This document shows, one piece after another, positions 37,358 through 48,883 of a stretch of 64,000 nucleotides of DNA. The DNA is from Patella vulgata (Eukaryota; Mollusca; Gastropoda; Patellidae). Positions within the stretch are counted from its first letter, which is position 1, and each line of letters starts with the position of its first letter. The position numbers and the translations under genes were made by a program. The stretch covers positions 50,478,702 through 50,542,701 of the forward strand of contig NC_065881.2 in the NCBI RefSeq assembly GCF_932274485.2. Reading direction: 5' to 3'. The notes under the pieces are model-generated. The model had not been told where the DNA came from, did not search any database, and worked only from the letters and a program-made list of their open reading frames with translations.

Positions 37358-37682
37358 CAAGGAATACATGAGCAGATTTCTTAACATACATGTCTATAGC
37401 TCTTAATGGACCTTCTGTCTCATCACATTTAGAATCTTCATATGTTACTAGTATTTTACGACCTCGCAATAGGTTTTCATTTTTCATCACCTTTTTAACG
37501 GCAATGTCTATGGCTGGGCTTGTTTTAGGTAAAATCCATAAATCTTCTGTACTCATAGGAAGTATGACGCCGATTTTGATATCTTCGCGGGTTTCCACGG
37601 TACTTAAGGATGTCAAAATCGTAAAAAACAACAAAGTTAGGTATAGTTTCCAAATCATTTTAAGTCGTCCAAAGGTCGACAT
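37358..37682 (-). CDS. NPR-like receptor copy B, exon 1 (signal peptide)
   Basis: First coding exon with candidate starts at 37682 and 37658; the latter (MIWKLYLTLLFFTILTSL) gives a good signal peptide. The mature part starts near REDIKIGVILPM and continues DLWILPKTSPAIDIAVKKV, GRKILVTYEDSKCDETEG and KKSAHVFLG. It ends at cttg before GTAAGA and joins exon 2 in phase 1 over a 290-bp intron. The last roughly 120 bases and the donor differ from copy A at only about two positions, whereas the signal peptide has diverged. Same family uncertainty as copy A. Confidence 0.85.
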
Positions 37683-38789
37683 TTCTGTGATGATTTACAC
37701 AAAAAGCAATAAGCTTACACAATCCATCGACATGTTTCGTTCTTCATATTACATGTTCAAGTCCAGTTACTATGTACCATTCGAGTTACTTGTGAAACAG
37801 ATATCACAATACAGGTAATATTCCTTCTCCCAGATATTTTTGACAGTCCTAAAACATCGTAATGAACGTCTTCACGCAATCACACCTTTCAAACAGAAGC
37901 TGAAATATAAGTTGCACAACTTGTGTTAGGTAACTGTTATAAGCCTTTTAAAAAAATAATTCCAAATATCAGATTTCAAATTTTCTTCACTACCTCATAC
38001 ATCTATGTCGCTATCAACCACTTCCTATTATAAACAATAGTAACAGTTTGACTGACATGTGCTCTTCTTTCAATTTTACGACTGACACCACTAGTGTGTT
38101 TTCTTCAATATACACCTACTCGACCCTGACAAACACAACTCTTAAACTGACTTATGGAATTAAACACGTTTTATAGTAATCCAATATACACATATGCATA
38201 TCCAATCAAAGTTCGTATACAACTGAATCAGAAATCCATTCTAAACCAATAGATAACAGTATTATTCAGTAGCCTAGGATATCCACATTGAAAGAAAGAC
38301 TCAATACAAGTATATATACAGTTGAAAGCGTAGCAAAAATGTATTACCATTCAATGCTCTATTATACTACGATTATATATATATTATATATACATATATT
38401 AAAGCGTTAGCCCTGAGAGTGAGATACGATAAGAATTTTAAAATCCATTGAAGCCCTGAATTATTCTAGTATTCAATATCATTACCGAAGTGGAATGATC
38501 ATGCGGCGGTGACTTTATACTGATTAATTGATAATATCCGAAGCATACAACGTGTTGTATACCTTATAAGAACCACCTGGCAAACTGTTTTATTCATATT
38601 TGATGCATTGTGTCTTGATTTTAATAAACGCATGATTAATGTTAAACAATAAAAAAAAATCATATGTATACTTTATGATCGAATCTGGTTGTTTATTGCC
38701 AGGCTCAATGATTATAACATATCGGTCCGAGTCACATTTTTGGGATTGTATAGCCTGAATGTCCTTAAATGCTCTTTCGACGAGACGGA
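37683..38789. other. Spacer upstream of copy B
   Basis: Candidate promoter region of copy B. An AT-rich tract (tatatatatattatatata) lies at about 38375-38395. No coding sequence is seen. Confidence 0.35.
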
Positions 38790-38880
38790 GGGGGGGGGCT
38801 AAAGTCCACTCGACATAAACTAGGCCATTTCGCGTAAGGATATTTATCAGTTGGGGTGGGGGGACCGGTAGACCCGTAAA
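38790..38880 (-). mobile_element. SINE family 2 fragment (reverse)
   Basis: The gtccactcgacataaactag block, then gccatttcgcg, matches the family 2 copies at 41520 and 55011. It is a fragment only, beside a run of G. Confidence 0.6.
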
Positions 38881-39212
38881 TAAACCAACCAACGTTTTGC
38901 ATATTATGTTTAGTACAATTACAAAATAAAGTTTGGTATTTATACATGTAGGTTTATTAATGTCGTGGGTGCGTTTCTTTGTTGTTGATCAATAAAGCAA
39001 TAATTAGTTTTCTAGTTTAAAAGACGCCCGTCAACTATAAGAAAACCACTGAATATAATTGTAATATTAAATGCTTTAGCTTACGAAGTTCTTGAAGATA
39101 TACGAAGCCATTATCCCTTTTAGAGAGAACAGAAATAAAGCGTCCGTTTTAGCGTGTTATAAATGGATAGCCATGTCATGTGTATACTACAGTACACATA
39201 AAGAAATAAAGA

Positions 39213-39412
39213 GAAATGGGGTTTAACGTCCATTCGACACAAACTAGGTCATTTCTGTCTTTAACAGAGGAGGAAACCGGGGGTCACGGAGAAAACACAC
39301 GAGGTGGACAGGCGACCCTACTCCTTGTCACGTGCAAGAATCGAAACCACACCATTTGGCTCAATGACAGGCCTTGTGATCTAAAGCACACAATATATAA
39401 TACAGCAGTAAT
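39213..39412 (-). mobile_element. tRNA-derived SINE, family 2 (reverse)
   Basis: The plus strand reads atggggtttaacgtccattc, cgacacaaactaggtcattt, gaggaggaaaccggggg, aggcgaccctactccttgtc and gaatcgaaaccacacc, the reverse of a B-box-like gtttcgattc. This is the family 2 order, with a deletion near the middle. The tRNA-like head ends about 39400. Confidence 0.8.
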
Positions 39413-39447
39413 ACCATGATTTATTTTCTTGTCTTCGAGATCACCCG

Positions 39448-39485
39448 GGGGGTGGATGGCCGAATGGTTAGCACATGCGCATGTG
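39448..39485 (+). mobile_element. Detached SINE family 2 head (forward)
   Basis: The ggggtggatggccgaatggt head, then tagcacatgcgc, is the tRNA-like start of family 2. It lies just beyond the reverse-oriented copy at 39213-39412, giving a head-to-head arrangement. Confidence 0.6.
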
Positions 39486-40256
39486 GTTGAAGTCATTGAC
39501 TACTTTTCTAGTACCAGGTATTCTAGAAAGGTTATTATATCCTGTCCCATGCAATGAATTATATTTAATACCATATCATTCTAATAGACAGGGGCATAGA
39601 TTGTCGGAAACATGGTTCAAGACATGTGGACTCGACAATGAGAAGCCGTATCACGTGTTCTTGAAAAATTATCATACTCGGTTCGATGCAAGATTTCCGT
39701 TTCGGTTTGTTTCGCTCAAAATATCTCGGCTTAGTACGCAAACCTATTAGACAAATGAAAACAATCTGATGTAACCAATGTGCATTCCTTCCAGAATATG
39801 ATGGCACCACCGATGATGTTTAGGACACCCCCAAATAGCTTAATGTAACAATATTTATAGTACTCATGTGTTAATGTAGAGATGAGTTAAATAAGACAAT
39901 GGTAATTTGTGACAAGTATTATATGGGTCGTATAATTATGTCTATTAAATCAGCATAGTTCTTCATACTATGAATAATGAGATGTGATATAAATCTAGTA
40001 ATGGCATATTAATCCTGCATACTGATATATATATATCAAAAGATTTGAACAGCGTTAGATACCTCTTGAGAACTGTATATCTAACACAGGATCAAGGGAT
40101 CCATCTGTCTTGTATATTAAATTAACATCTACCTTTTGTTCTTCCAGCCAGCTGCGTTGTATAATTGACACGGCATTAAAGTGTGCGTCTGTTATAATAT
40201 TCCAGTGAATATTGATAATATAGTTTCCAGTATAATAAATATTATATTAATCCTTT
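39486..40256. other. Non-coding spacer
   Basis: No gene or shared repeat is recognised. Confidence 0.4.
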
Positions 40257-40398
40257 GATTTTATTGTGGAGGTTTAGCAACCGCTCAGCACGAACTGGGC
40301 CATTAAGAGACTAGCAAAGGGTATATCTTTATTTCAATAATTTGCTTCCATGCAGGAGCTCAAGGGTTCCCTCGGTTTCCTCCCAGTGATAACGGTCC
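40257..40398 (-). mobile_element. Highly diverged SINE family 2 fragment (reverse)
   Basis: gctcagcacgaactgggcca, tttatttcaataatttgctt and ctcggtttcctccc align in order with tcgacacaaactaggtca, atttcgataattcgcat and the gaggaaacc segments of family 2. The match is weak but ordered. Confidence 0.4.
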
Positions 40399-41037
40399 CT
40401 ACGCACAAGCGAATTGTTAAAATAAAATTGTACCACTATGTTAGTCCGGAAATTACCTAATGTATGGTTGAGTTAACTTTACCCCCACCCCCTCTCTGCG
40501 TGGGTATCTGCGTGGGCATGTACGCCTAACATATTTTTGGATTTTATTGGCAAAAACGGGATCCAAATATAATTTAATATGAAATGGAATATCCTACGTT
40601 CTTTTTGTGATATTACGTCAAATATTTCGCCGACCAAGTCACGCGGATTTACCCAAGACAATGGTTTAAATGGTTTCGTTTAGAACTATCACTCAATACC
40701 CTTTAACCAGCCATGGCTCAACGTTGAAAAACCCTTTCAAGCAGTCAGATTTAATCACAGCGCTAATAACATACATTAGAACGTATCAGAATGATATTAA
40801 GCTTTTTCACATGTACATCTATACACTGAGTAAATTATACTAAAAGTCTCCGGTTACGTATTATCGATTATTGTCATTTATAAATTATAAGAAATATGAA
40901 TAAGTATTTTTATATGTATGGATCTTCAGTCACGCAGCTGCAAGTAGATTTTCTGTCATCTGGTTTATTATAATATCACACCACATCATTTTGAATGATG
41001 AGACTAAATGCCAAAACACTAGATGCTTTAATTAATA
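40399..41037. other. Non-coding spacer
   Basis: No gene or shared repeat is recognised. Confidence 0.4.
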
Positions 41038-41300
41038 TTTAGATAAAGGACTGGTCGTTCCTATTATAATAGTTCAAAAATAGATATAGAAAAATTTAAT
41101 TGAATTTAATTTAATTTAATACATTGAATTTAAGTCAAATTGCTTCATTTTAAGCGAAAACGTATAACATATTCAGTATGTAAGACTTAGACAAAGGACT
41201 GGTCGTTTCTGTTATAATGGTACAAACATAGATAATGAAAAATTAATATATTGAAGATTTAAGTCAAATTAATTTATTCTGAACGAAGTAATGAGTGTTT
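41038..41300 (+). repeat. Local tandem duplication, about 140 bp unit
   Basis: Blocks taaaggactggtcgttcct, attataatagttcaaa and gaatttaagtcaaatt in 41038-41183 recur as caaaggactggtcgtttctg, ttataatggtacaaa and gatttaagtcaaatt in 41184-41300. (AATTT)n-like filler differs between them. Confidence 0.75.
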
Positions 41301-41324
41301 GAAGTGTTGACAAGATAAAGCGTA

Positions 41325-41550
41325 ATTGGTCTCGATTGTCAAGTACCATTGATACGGTAATGAACAAAGCCTCGATTATCAATTTTATTAAACATTAAAT
41401 TATTATATGGCGAGGATATTCTAACCCTTTCACTACCTTGGCCACCCGATGGCCTAGCGAATTTATAATGGGCTTTCCATGTGAATAAATGTCTAAATAT
41501 TAATTTATATAACGGGAGAGAGAAATGTGGTCTCACGTCCACTCGTCACA
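41325..41550 (+). repeat. Source of an exact inverted copy at 46618-46843
   Basis: All 226 bases are the exact reverse complement of 46618-46843 as far as I can check by eye. The segment runs from spacer into the first bases of the SINE family 2 copy. The 67-codon frame (minus 41339-41542) reappears unchanged at 46626-46829 because of the copying, not because it is a gene. Confidence 0.95.
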
Positions 41551-41790
41551 AACGAGGTCATTTCGGAACTAACATATGGTTCAATTTTATTTCAATAATT
41601 CGCTTGAGCGTAGGGGTCTTTAGCAATGGGAGGAAACCGGGGAACTCGGAGAAAACAGACTAGGTTGGACAGGCGACCCTACTCCTTGTCATGTACGACC
41701 AGGGAATCGAAAGCACGCCAGTTGACTCAATGACATACCTTATGATACAGCACGCACGCGCTAACCATTCAGCCATACATTCCCCATAAA
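41520..41790 (-). mobile_element. tRNA-derived SINE, family 2, near full length (reverse)
   Basis: Most complete family 2 copy. On the minus strand: head atggctgaatggttagcgcg, B-box-like gctttcgattccctgg, gacaaggagtagggtcgcc, gtttcctcccattgctaaag and tgacctcgtttgtgacgagt. The end gagaccacatttctctc is partly copied to 46621. The head resembles a Ser/Leu-type tRNA (tggccgaatggttag consensus). No 3' homology to the LINE at 55706 is visible. Confidence 0.85.
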
Positions 41791-41814
41791 ATTTATATAA
41801 CATTTGAAACCAGA

Positions 41815-41865
41815 AAAAAAAATCTGTAATGGGCAGATTGAGCTCTTGCATGATGTATCTTTATG
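41815..41865 (-). repeat. Dispersed repeat R3 fragment
   Basis: The minus strand reads gatacatcatgcaagagctc and aatctgcccattacagatt, matching the start of R3 (atgcaagagctaaatctgcc). Confidence 0.55.
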
Positions 41866-43873
41866 TTTCTAACGATTTATAGGCGGTTAAAATTCAGCAA
41901 CAGATGCCTAGTTGGTCACAATTTGACATTGCACTATAAGTTCGTTTGTATTAATATAATATTTGAAATTTCGTTTGTATTACTAATATTTTAAATGATC
42001 AATACCGATGATGTGAAAATGTTTTGTTTCTCTTTTATAATGAAGGTGTTTTTACTATAATAAAAGTTTTTTATTGGTTTTTTTTTTTTGGTTTTTTTTT
42101 GTTTTGTTACTTCTTTTTATTTATTCATTTTTTTTGGGGGGGGGGGGGGTATTTTATGCAATTTCAGCAAAAATGGATTGTTTTATGACATACTTGTTTA
42201 ACTATCAAAAAAGAAATTAAGACCACAAAAATTGGCAAAGAATTTTCAACAAAATTAACCCATCCATGAACATTTTCTTTCGTCTATCAAATTGCATCGT
42301 CTCATGGCAGGATATTATCAAATACTTCGCTACGATATGCAATACCCATGCAAATTACCATTATTAATCTTGTTCTCATCGATTGTTGAATTTAAACCTA
42401 CGAGTTCAGAAACGTTTAAATGTAAATTAAATGTAAAGTTCCATTTAAAATAAATTTGAAATCCCGATAGTGTGGGAACGGGCGGATGCATGGGTTAATT
42501 AAAAATGCGGAATGGGGGGTCAAAGCTATAAACTGTTTGGTAAAAGTATAGTCTGAAATAAGAGACTGTGTTACCCTTGAGGCCGAGAAATTGATTAAAG
42601 TTTTAACCGAAATACCTTATATAACATGGCTATTAGTGGGTGCCGAATTCAAGGTAATAAAAATACGTTACAGTAAGAAAAACTCCGGCCAGACTTAATA
42701 TAACTTAGTTTTGTTCTATAACCGTTTGAATTTCAACTCTGATTCTAATTTCGATAGGTCGGTGCTGGTTTAATCTTTGTACAATTGATCTATCACTAAG
42801 AATTAAAACCCAACAACTGTGGCCGCTGGAATCGGATGACATAATATATGAAATATCTGAATTTTTCTAATATTTGAACAGGTCCATGTATCTATATATC
42901 TATGTCAATATTGTTGTTTTTTATTTCCAAACATTAGCTCAATATAAAGAGCTAGACATCACAAAGTCGTTTCCACTGATGATATGAAACAATTAAAACG
43001 ACTCCGTTAAATCCCGAATATCTCAACAAATGGCATCGCAAATATTTGTTATTTTTTGGATCTTAGCCGCAATAGTTAATTGTGGTGTCGGGTTCGACTT
43101 GTATATCGAAAATTTGCTCTTCGTCACAATACAGGGCAACGTTCAGAAAAGCATCAATCTCACAAATAAATGAGGTTGTATTAGATGTTACAGGAATACA
43201 TAATTTCAGAATACTTTAATGGAATCCAGGTCGGGTTGTCAGTGTCATAAGTTTGCAAGGCATCTGATATGGCTGAAATGGGAAACACGATAAAAGAAGT
43301 GTGAACACAAATTCTTAATAACATCAAGTGTGATTAAATAAAAACCTTCAAGTAAATGATATCCCTTGCGCAAATAAAAACCAAAAAAACAACAGTTCGC
43401 TTATTAGAAAGTAGAGATTCGATTGGAACGAGTTCTCTCAACTACAGAATATTACCAAATACACCTGAAAGAGGTCAATTAAAAAACACTAGCTAAACGT
43501 ATTTTTGGACTGTATTTCTTCGAATACTGAAAGTCAAATTTAAGTATCATGCTTAAAAGATTACTGAAAATAAAAACCTTGCAGATAAATCTTTTTTAAA
43601 TATCAAATAGCTTATTTCTCATCAGCTTTAATTTCATATTGAAAGGAAGCAGAAATTAAAATGGTACCTATGGTTTAATGCTAGTGGTAAATTTTTGTGT
43701 CGCATTTAGGCTAAAGAGTCGTGCCGCGCAAAGGGAATGATGTGCTAACTATTTCTAGAAAGCATGATGCCACTTAATTAATACCCTCATCAGTGATAAT
43801 AAAAACGTTAATGCAAAACGATCTAAATTTAATATGAGATGAAATATTAGCTTGATATTTATGTTGATATAAG
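41866..43873. other. Non-coding spacer with low-complexity T/G tract
   Basis: 42064-42152 is nearly pure T with G clusters, including a run of about 14 G. No gene is seen in the rest. Confidence 0.5.
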
Positions 43874-44040
43874 GGAGCCACGGTGGCTCATTGAATAAGA
43901 CGTTGGCGAGCTAATCTGGAAGTCCCGTGTTCGATCCCTGTGTTTACCGAGAAAGTTCGTTGGGATCTGGTGTATGTGCGTCTTCATTATACGGTCGGAG
44001 CAGAACAATAGGACGTTGAACCCCACGTCATTGCATTTCT
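43874..44040 (+). mobile_element. tRNA-derived SINE, family 1, internally deleted
   Basis: Has the best tRNA-like head of the family: ggagccacggtggctcattg, then agacgttggcgagctaatct and cgtgttcgatccc. It jumps from ccgagaaagttcgttggga straight to tgtgcgtcttcattatacgg and ends gacgttgaaccccacg. About 150 bp of the core is missing. Confidence 0.85.
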
Positions 44041-45084
44041 ATTGACAAAAAAACGATACACAATTTTACGTAAGGCGCACTTAAAGCAAGTAACCATTTC
44101 GTTTTTTACGAATCTAATTCGAAAAGATATGGAAATGACAAATATTCTTGACTTTCTACTCTAATATAATCAGAAATCATATGAAAATTCATTGTGAATA
44201 AATAGAGATCTTAGCTCGAGGCTATTGTGTTTATAGCAGTTGGATGTAACACCAAAGGCAAGTGAACTTTCACCCCATATGTAGTGTTAAACCCTAGTTT
44301 TGCTAACAGGTAGTTATCGCACTGAATAGTCGTTTAGCTAAAAGATTTCGCCCAATCCTTCTGTAAACATCCAGCAAACTGCCTTCAATATAACAGTACC
44401 GGACTCCTGTGACAGTCTTTATCAGACGACCACTAGATTATTACGTCAACATAGTTCAATTGAAGAACACCATTTTGATCTAAAAGTCTTATACGAGACA
44501 ACTATCCATAATTGTGTTTCAATTGAACGGGGACGTGGTCTCAAAACGATTTTAACGTGAGCTAAATAGTAGTCTAATTTGGGATATAGCTAATTTCCCC
44601 AGCTACTTATTATTACAATAAGTACAAAATTAGTTTACATAACATGTTATTGAATGATATGAATATTATCACCTGACTTAAAGATGCATTGTGTAAGAGC
44701 AACATCTGTCTATTACAGCACTAATTACAGGTGGGGGTTTTTTTTGGTTTCAAATGTTGTATAAATTATTTAGATATTTATCCACGCGATAAACCTATTA
44801 TCAGCTCTCTAGGCCATTGGATTGTGTAGATAGAAACGGATTAAAATCGCCATTTAATGATTTAATTTTAAAATGGAGACTTGCTAAACGTTCAAACAGT
44901 GATAACGTCGCTCAGAATAAAGGAATTGGAATGAACTTTCCAATATATTAATAGCAACAACGGTCAGCTCTTTATCTAAATCTTACATAATGCATATTTA
45001 AGTTGAACACAGAGATATCAAACGATGGCATATTATTTTTAATGAAATAGGATCTAATTTCCTACTTTTCACAACAACGTGTCT
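44041..45084. other. Non-coding spacer
   Basis: No gene or clear repeat is recognised. Confidence 0.4.
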
Positions 45085-45392
45085 AATACGCCATGCAGTG
45101 TGCTATGAGGAAAATTTTGGCCAAACAGTGGCGCTACGGCCTACTCTTATTTCGAATTCCAATTGGCAAGGGCTCTTTTACGTGGACGTCAATGTGTACA
45201 CGGGACATCCGCTTTTCGTCTCATCCGAACGATTATACGTTTTCCCTTGCCAAGCCCTCCGTCCTACCCCACTGATAAGGGGGAACCACGCCAGAAAATC
45301 CCGATGAACATTCTCAGCCAACACAGGGATAGAACACTGGCCCCCCTGATTAGCGAGCCATCGTCTTAGTCACTGAGCCGCCGTGGCTCCGG
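45085..45392 (-). mobile_element. tRNA-derived SINE, family 1, near full length (reverse)
   Basis: The minus strand begins ggagccacggcggctcagtg, then gactaagacgatggctcgct, a decayed B box, ggctgagaatgttcatcggg, gatgagacgaaaagcggatg, tcccgtgtacacattgacg and agagtaggccgtagcgc. It ends in tcatagcacactgcatggcg. The tail itself is missing. Open frames here are chance. Confidence 0.9.
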
Positions 45393-46458
45393 CACATAAT
45401 AATATTACCGATAACTCTGAACCTAACAATAACGTATAGAGGAATTTAAACATACATGTATATTTTTAGTAGTGGTACGAGAAAAAAAAATATTATCTGC
45501 TTGGAACCTAAATCGACATTCTATTAAATGTTTAACATTTGGTTGCTCGATAATCCCTTTACATATTGACTATATTTTTAAATTATATTCCCAATATGAA
45601 ATATATCAATATCCAATCCATATTGTTGTATAATATTAAATAAACATATCATTTTATACTACTCATTTAACATCAATATACAAAACACTAAAGAGTTCAA
45701 TTAAATTTCCTTTGATATATTTCCTACAGTTACTAAGACAGATTGCCGAGTAAGAACAAAGACCCCCGCCTCCTCTTTCATTTAACTTTTGGGGTTTTTT
45801 TTTTATTTGTTTTAAAATGTTTAATAATTAGGTAAAAATTCGCAGTTATGAGTATAGTCTATTTTCAGTTTGTACTTTTGCAGTGTTAAATCTAGATATC
45901 AATTCGTGAAAACAGAAAGGAGAACTGGGGCAATTCAAAACTAGATAAGATTATACAAGATTAAAATAGTAAAGATTCGCCAAAACCTTCTTATAGAAAA
46001 ATCTCTTAGACCAAACTAAACACTATTCCATGTGCTTTCAAAAGTAATTTTCAAAATTACTAACTTTTTCATCGAAAACCACAATCAATGCCAACAACAA
46101 ATATTCAATAAAACGAATACATAATAAATCTTAATCATCGCGATAAACAATAAACTTTGAACACCTACTGAATCATTCTTTTAGTTGTTAATAATCCACC
46201 TTCTTGGACCAACACAAGGTGGCTGTAACGGTAATCACTCGGCATAACTCATCATTATCGCAGTTAACGTTCGTATGTAAGTGCCTTGAAAAAAAACTAT
46301 TCCTGAATGTGAACACATCTGTGAGACATCGATAAACCCTTAGTTTTATTCCATCTGTTCAGCCATATAGAATTCTTTCCTGATAGCTCTCGCGTCGTTA
46401 TTGACCATATACCATACTAGCAGATCAGGCCCACGTGCGATTTAAGACTCAGTACCAG
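45393..46458. other. Non-coding spacer
   Basis: AT-rich; no gene or shared repeat before the duplicated segment at 46459. Confidence 0.4.
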
Positions 46459-46620
46459 CCAATCAGAATAAAAAGCAATGAAGCGGCGACAAACAACCTT
46501 CAACCATAGGAAATAACAGTTTGATAATGTATATTTATTAATAATCACAGGTTTTTCTTTTGATGTCTTGTCATGTCATCAACATCTTTTGTTTTAATTA
46601 AGTTAATTATTTTAACCTGT
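46459..46620 (+). repeat. 162-bp direct repeat, left copy
   Basis: Identical base for base to 46839-47000. It starts ccaatcagaataaaaagcaa and ends ttattttaacctgt. It flanks the inverted segment 46621-46840. Confidence 0.97.
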
Positions 46621-46840
46621 GACGAGTGGACGTGAGACCACATTTCTCTCTCCCGTTATATAAATTAATATTTAGACATTTATTCACATGGAAAGCCCAT
46701 TATAAATTCGCTAGGCCATCGGGTGGCCAAGGTAGTGAAAGGGTTAGAATATCCTCGCCATATAATAATTTAATGTTTAATAAAATTGATAATCGAGGCT
46801 TTGTTCATTACCGTATCAATGGTACTTGACAATCGAGACC
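46621..46840 (-). repeat. 220-bp inserted segment, exact inverted copy of 41331-41550
   Basis: Lies precisely between the two 162-bp direct repeats. The match to 41325-41550 extends a few bases into the repeats at each side (tgt on the left, aat on the right, within a shared ccaat), so both junctions carry microhomology. The segment includes the end of a SINE family 2 copy. Confidence 0.95.
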
Positions 46841-47000
46841 AATCAGAATAAAAAGCAATGAAGCGGCGACAAACAACCTTCAACCATAGGAAATAACAGT
46901 TTGATAATGTATATTTATTAATAATCACAGGTTTTTCTTTTGATGTCTTGTCATGTCATCAACATCTTTTGTTTTAATTAAGTTAATTATTTTAACCTGT
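46839..47000 (+). repeat. 162-bp direct repeat, right copy
   Basis: Identical to 46459-46620. Unique sequence (catgatggtaac) resumes immediately after. Confidence 0.97.
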
Positions 47001-47080
47001 CATGATGGTAACATAACCTCGGTGAACTATTGAACGTGTAAATAGTTACATGTATATAAACTCACAGGCACTCACAGGGA

Positions 47081-47312
47081 TTTATGTTAGGTTCCCACTA
47101 TCACGATTCGTGATACGATTGAAATCGTGGTTTTAATCGTGAAGTAATCGTGGTGATCCCATCAAGTCTTATCATATAAATGAGGTCAGTCGTAGCAATC
47201 GTGTTGACCGTACCGAAACGTATTCGAACGTATCTGCACGTAGCAGATCGTGTACTTAAATGGGACCACACTGTCGTAACGCATCGCACGACAATGGGAA
47301 CCTGACGTAAAA
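47081..47312. mobile_element. Short inverted-repeat transposon (MITE), copy 2
   Basis: Opposite orientation to 29679-29896. The left end tgttaggttcccactatcac and the right end (reverse complement of gtcaggttcccattgtcgtg) are imperfect inverted repeats. The interior shares acgattcgt, taaaaccacgatt-type and acgtgcagatacgtt words with copy 1. No coding frame. Confidence 0.75.
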
Positions 47313-48574
47313 TAAAACTTCTTAAACCCCATCACACCAAAGCACAATCTAACGCGAATCAAATAATTTGAGGCGCGTTGTGAAGCTGGAGAAGGTCTTC
47401 ATGGAGCGCATTGGTCGTGTTGGGGCCTTGTTTGATGGTATCGACATCGTGTAGTTGCCGAGACTGTGGGTCCCGGAGACTGGTTGAAGTAATTTCATCA
47501 AATATGTACCGCGATTATATGCGACCTGCTGGAAATTATGAGTCTTCTTGGATCACCAAACTTTTTAGATCTTAACCAAATCGAGCTTACTGTAATATAT
47601 GGTCGAAAATTGTAATATATAGTTAAGCAGTAGTTTTATTTTAACCCCCCCCCCCCAAGTGCCTGTGTATGAACTATAAGTTACAAGTATTATTTATAGT
47701 AATACTGACTATCATTATCATATCAACAAGTAATTTACATTAATTGATACTGGTGGTTTGATAAAAGGAGTTATGTAATTTATATATAATTTGTATAATA
47801 GAACACTTGATACCACATTTTATAGCAGAAAATCCAAAGTAACTGTGTTATTATTTGATCAAATACCATCATATTTTACAGACACGCTAAATTAGGGTAA
47901 GAGAGGAATTTAGAAAACACATGTATAATAAAATAGTGGACTAGGCTCTAATAACAAGACGGAAGAGAGTGTAAGATTAAAACACATAGAAGTTAGTCAT
48001 GTGTTGAATCACTTAAATACACTAAAGGGACATTAGCACTTTGGCGGTCTTGGCTGGTGGTTAAAATAAAATGACGCGATTTACATATACAGTTATACCG
48101 ATCATGTTAAAATCAGATTGTATACAACATTTGATATTTCCTGAGTTACCTCTGAGATATAATGCGTTTTAACATTAACAATCATGCCTACATTATTGTT
48201 TTTAAAAAGAATCGAAAAATATCCCACTCTTTAGTAAGTGCAGGAGAATCCCCGTGTGATACAGGCTTCATTAAATATGAAAACAAACCCATAACAGGGG
48301 AGGCAATCCACAAACCTAAAACAAGAAAAAGACAACATTTCCGAAACTCTGTATTAAAGTGTATGCCTTGATCGACTGTGCTTACGAGACATCCCAATGC
48401 TAGTACAATGAAGAAAGAGGTTTGGATCTATTCAATTTGTAGAATTAAGGTCAAATGCAAATCACAAAACAGGGAAGTATACCATAGGTTTTAAACAGTA
48501 TACAAAACTGTATCTATGCTGTATTAAAGGCATAAATCCTTTAGCAAGAAAGAAGTAATTCTAACGAAGGGTGC
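47313..48574. other. Non-coding spacer
   Basis: Includes a run of 10 C near 47646. No gene or shared repeat is recognised. Confidence 0.4.
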
Positions 48575-48659
48575 CTACTATGACGTCATTATGTCAGAAT
48601 GTCAAAACACTGACAACAATAACCATGCTTATAATTAGAGATTTTACTTATGTTCCTGT

Positions 48660-48790
48660 TGCCTCGGTGACTCAGTGAGTAAGACGTTGACTCGCTAACC
48701 TGGAGGCCCTGTATAGTCGTTCGGATGGACCGAAAAAACGAGATCCCGTGTACACATTGGCGTGCACGTAAAATAACCCTTGAGTAGGTC
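48660..48790 (+). mobile_element. SINE family 1 fragment
   Basis: ctcggtgactcagtgagtaa, gacgttgactcgctaacctg and then, after a deletion, gatcccgtgtacacattggc and gtgcacgtaaaa. The paralogous piece is at 54487. Confidence 0.75.
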
Positions 48791-48883
48791 GTAGCGCTAC
48801 CAGCCGCTAGACAATGAGAGTTTCAGAGCCGTCGGATGGTCAATTCGGAGATGCAAGAGCCTCGTGGTTTTCAGTCACAAACT

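Noticed and set aside
43874-43930. Possible tRNA gene
   Set aside because: The cloverleaf-like head continues into the SINE family 1 core; it is a SINE promoter, not a tRNA gene.
41339-46829. Identical 67-codon open frames at 41339-41542 (minus) and 46626-46829 (plus), suggesting a conserved small protein
   Set aside because: They are identical only because 46618-46843 is an exact inverted copy of 41325-41550. The frame has no family signature and includes SINE sequence.
46459-47000. Transposon insertion with a long target-site duplication
   Set aside because: A 162-bp target duplication is far longer than any known element makes. The inserted 220 bp has no terminal structure and cuts through a SINE; template switching fits better.
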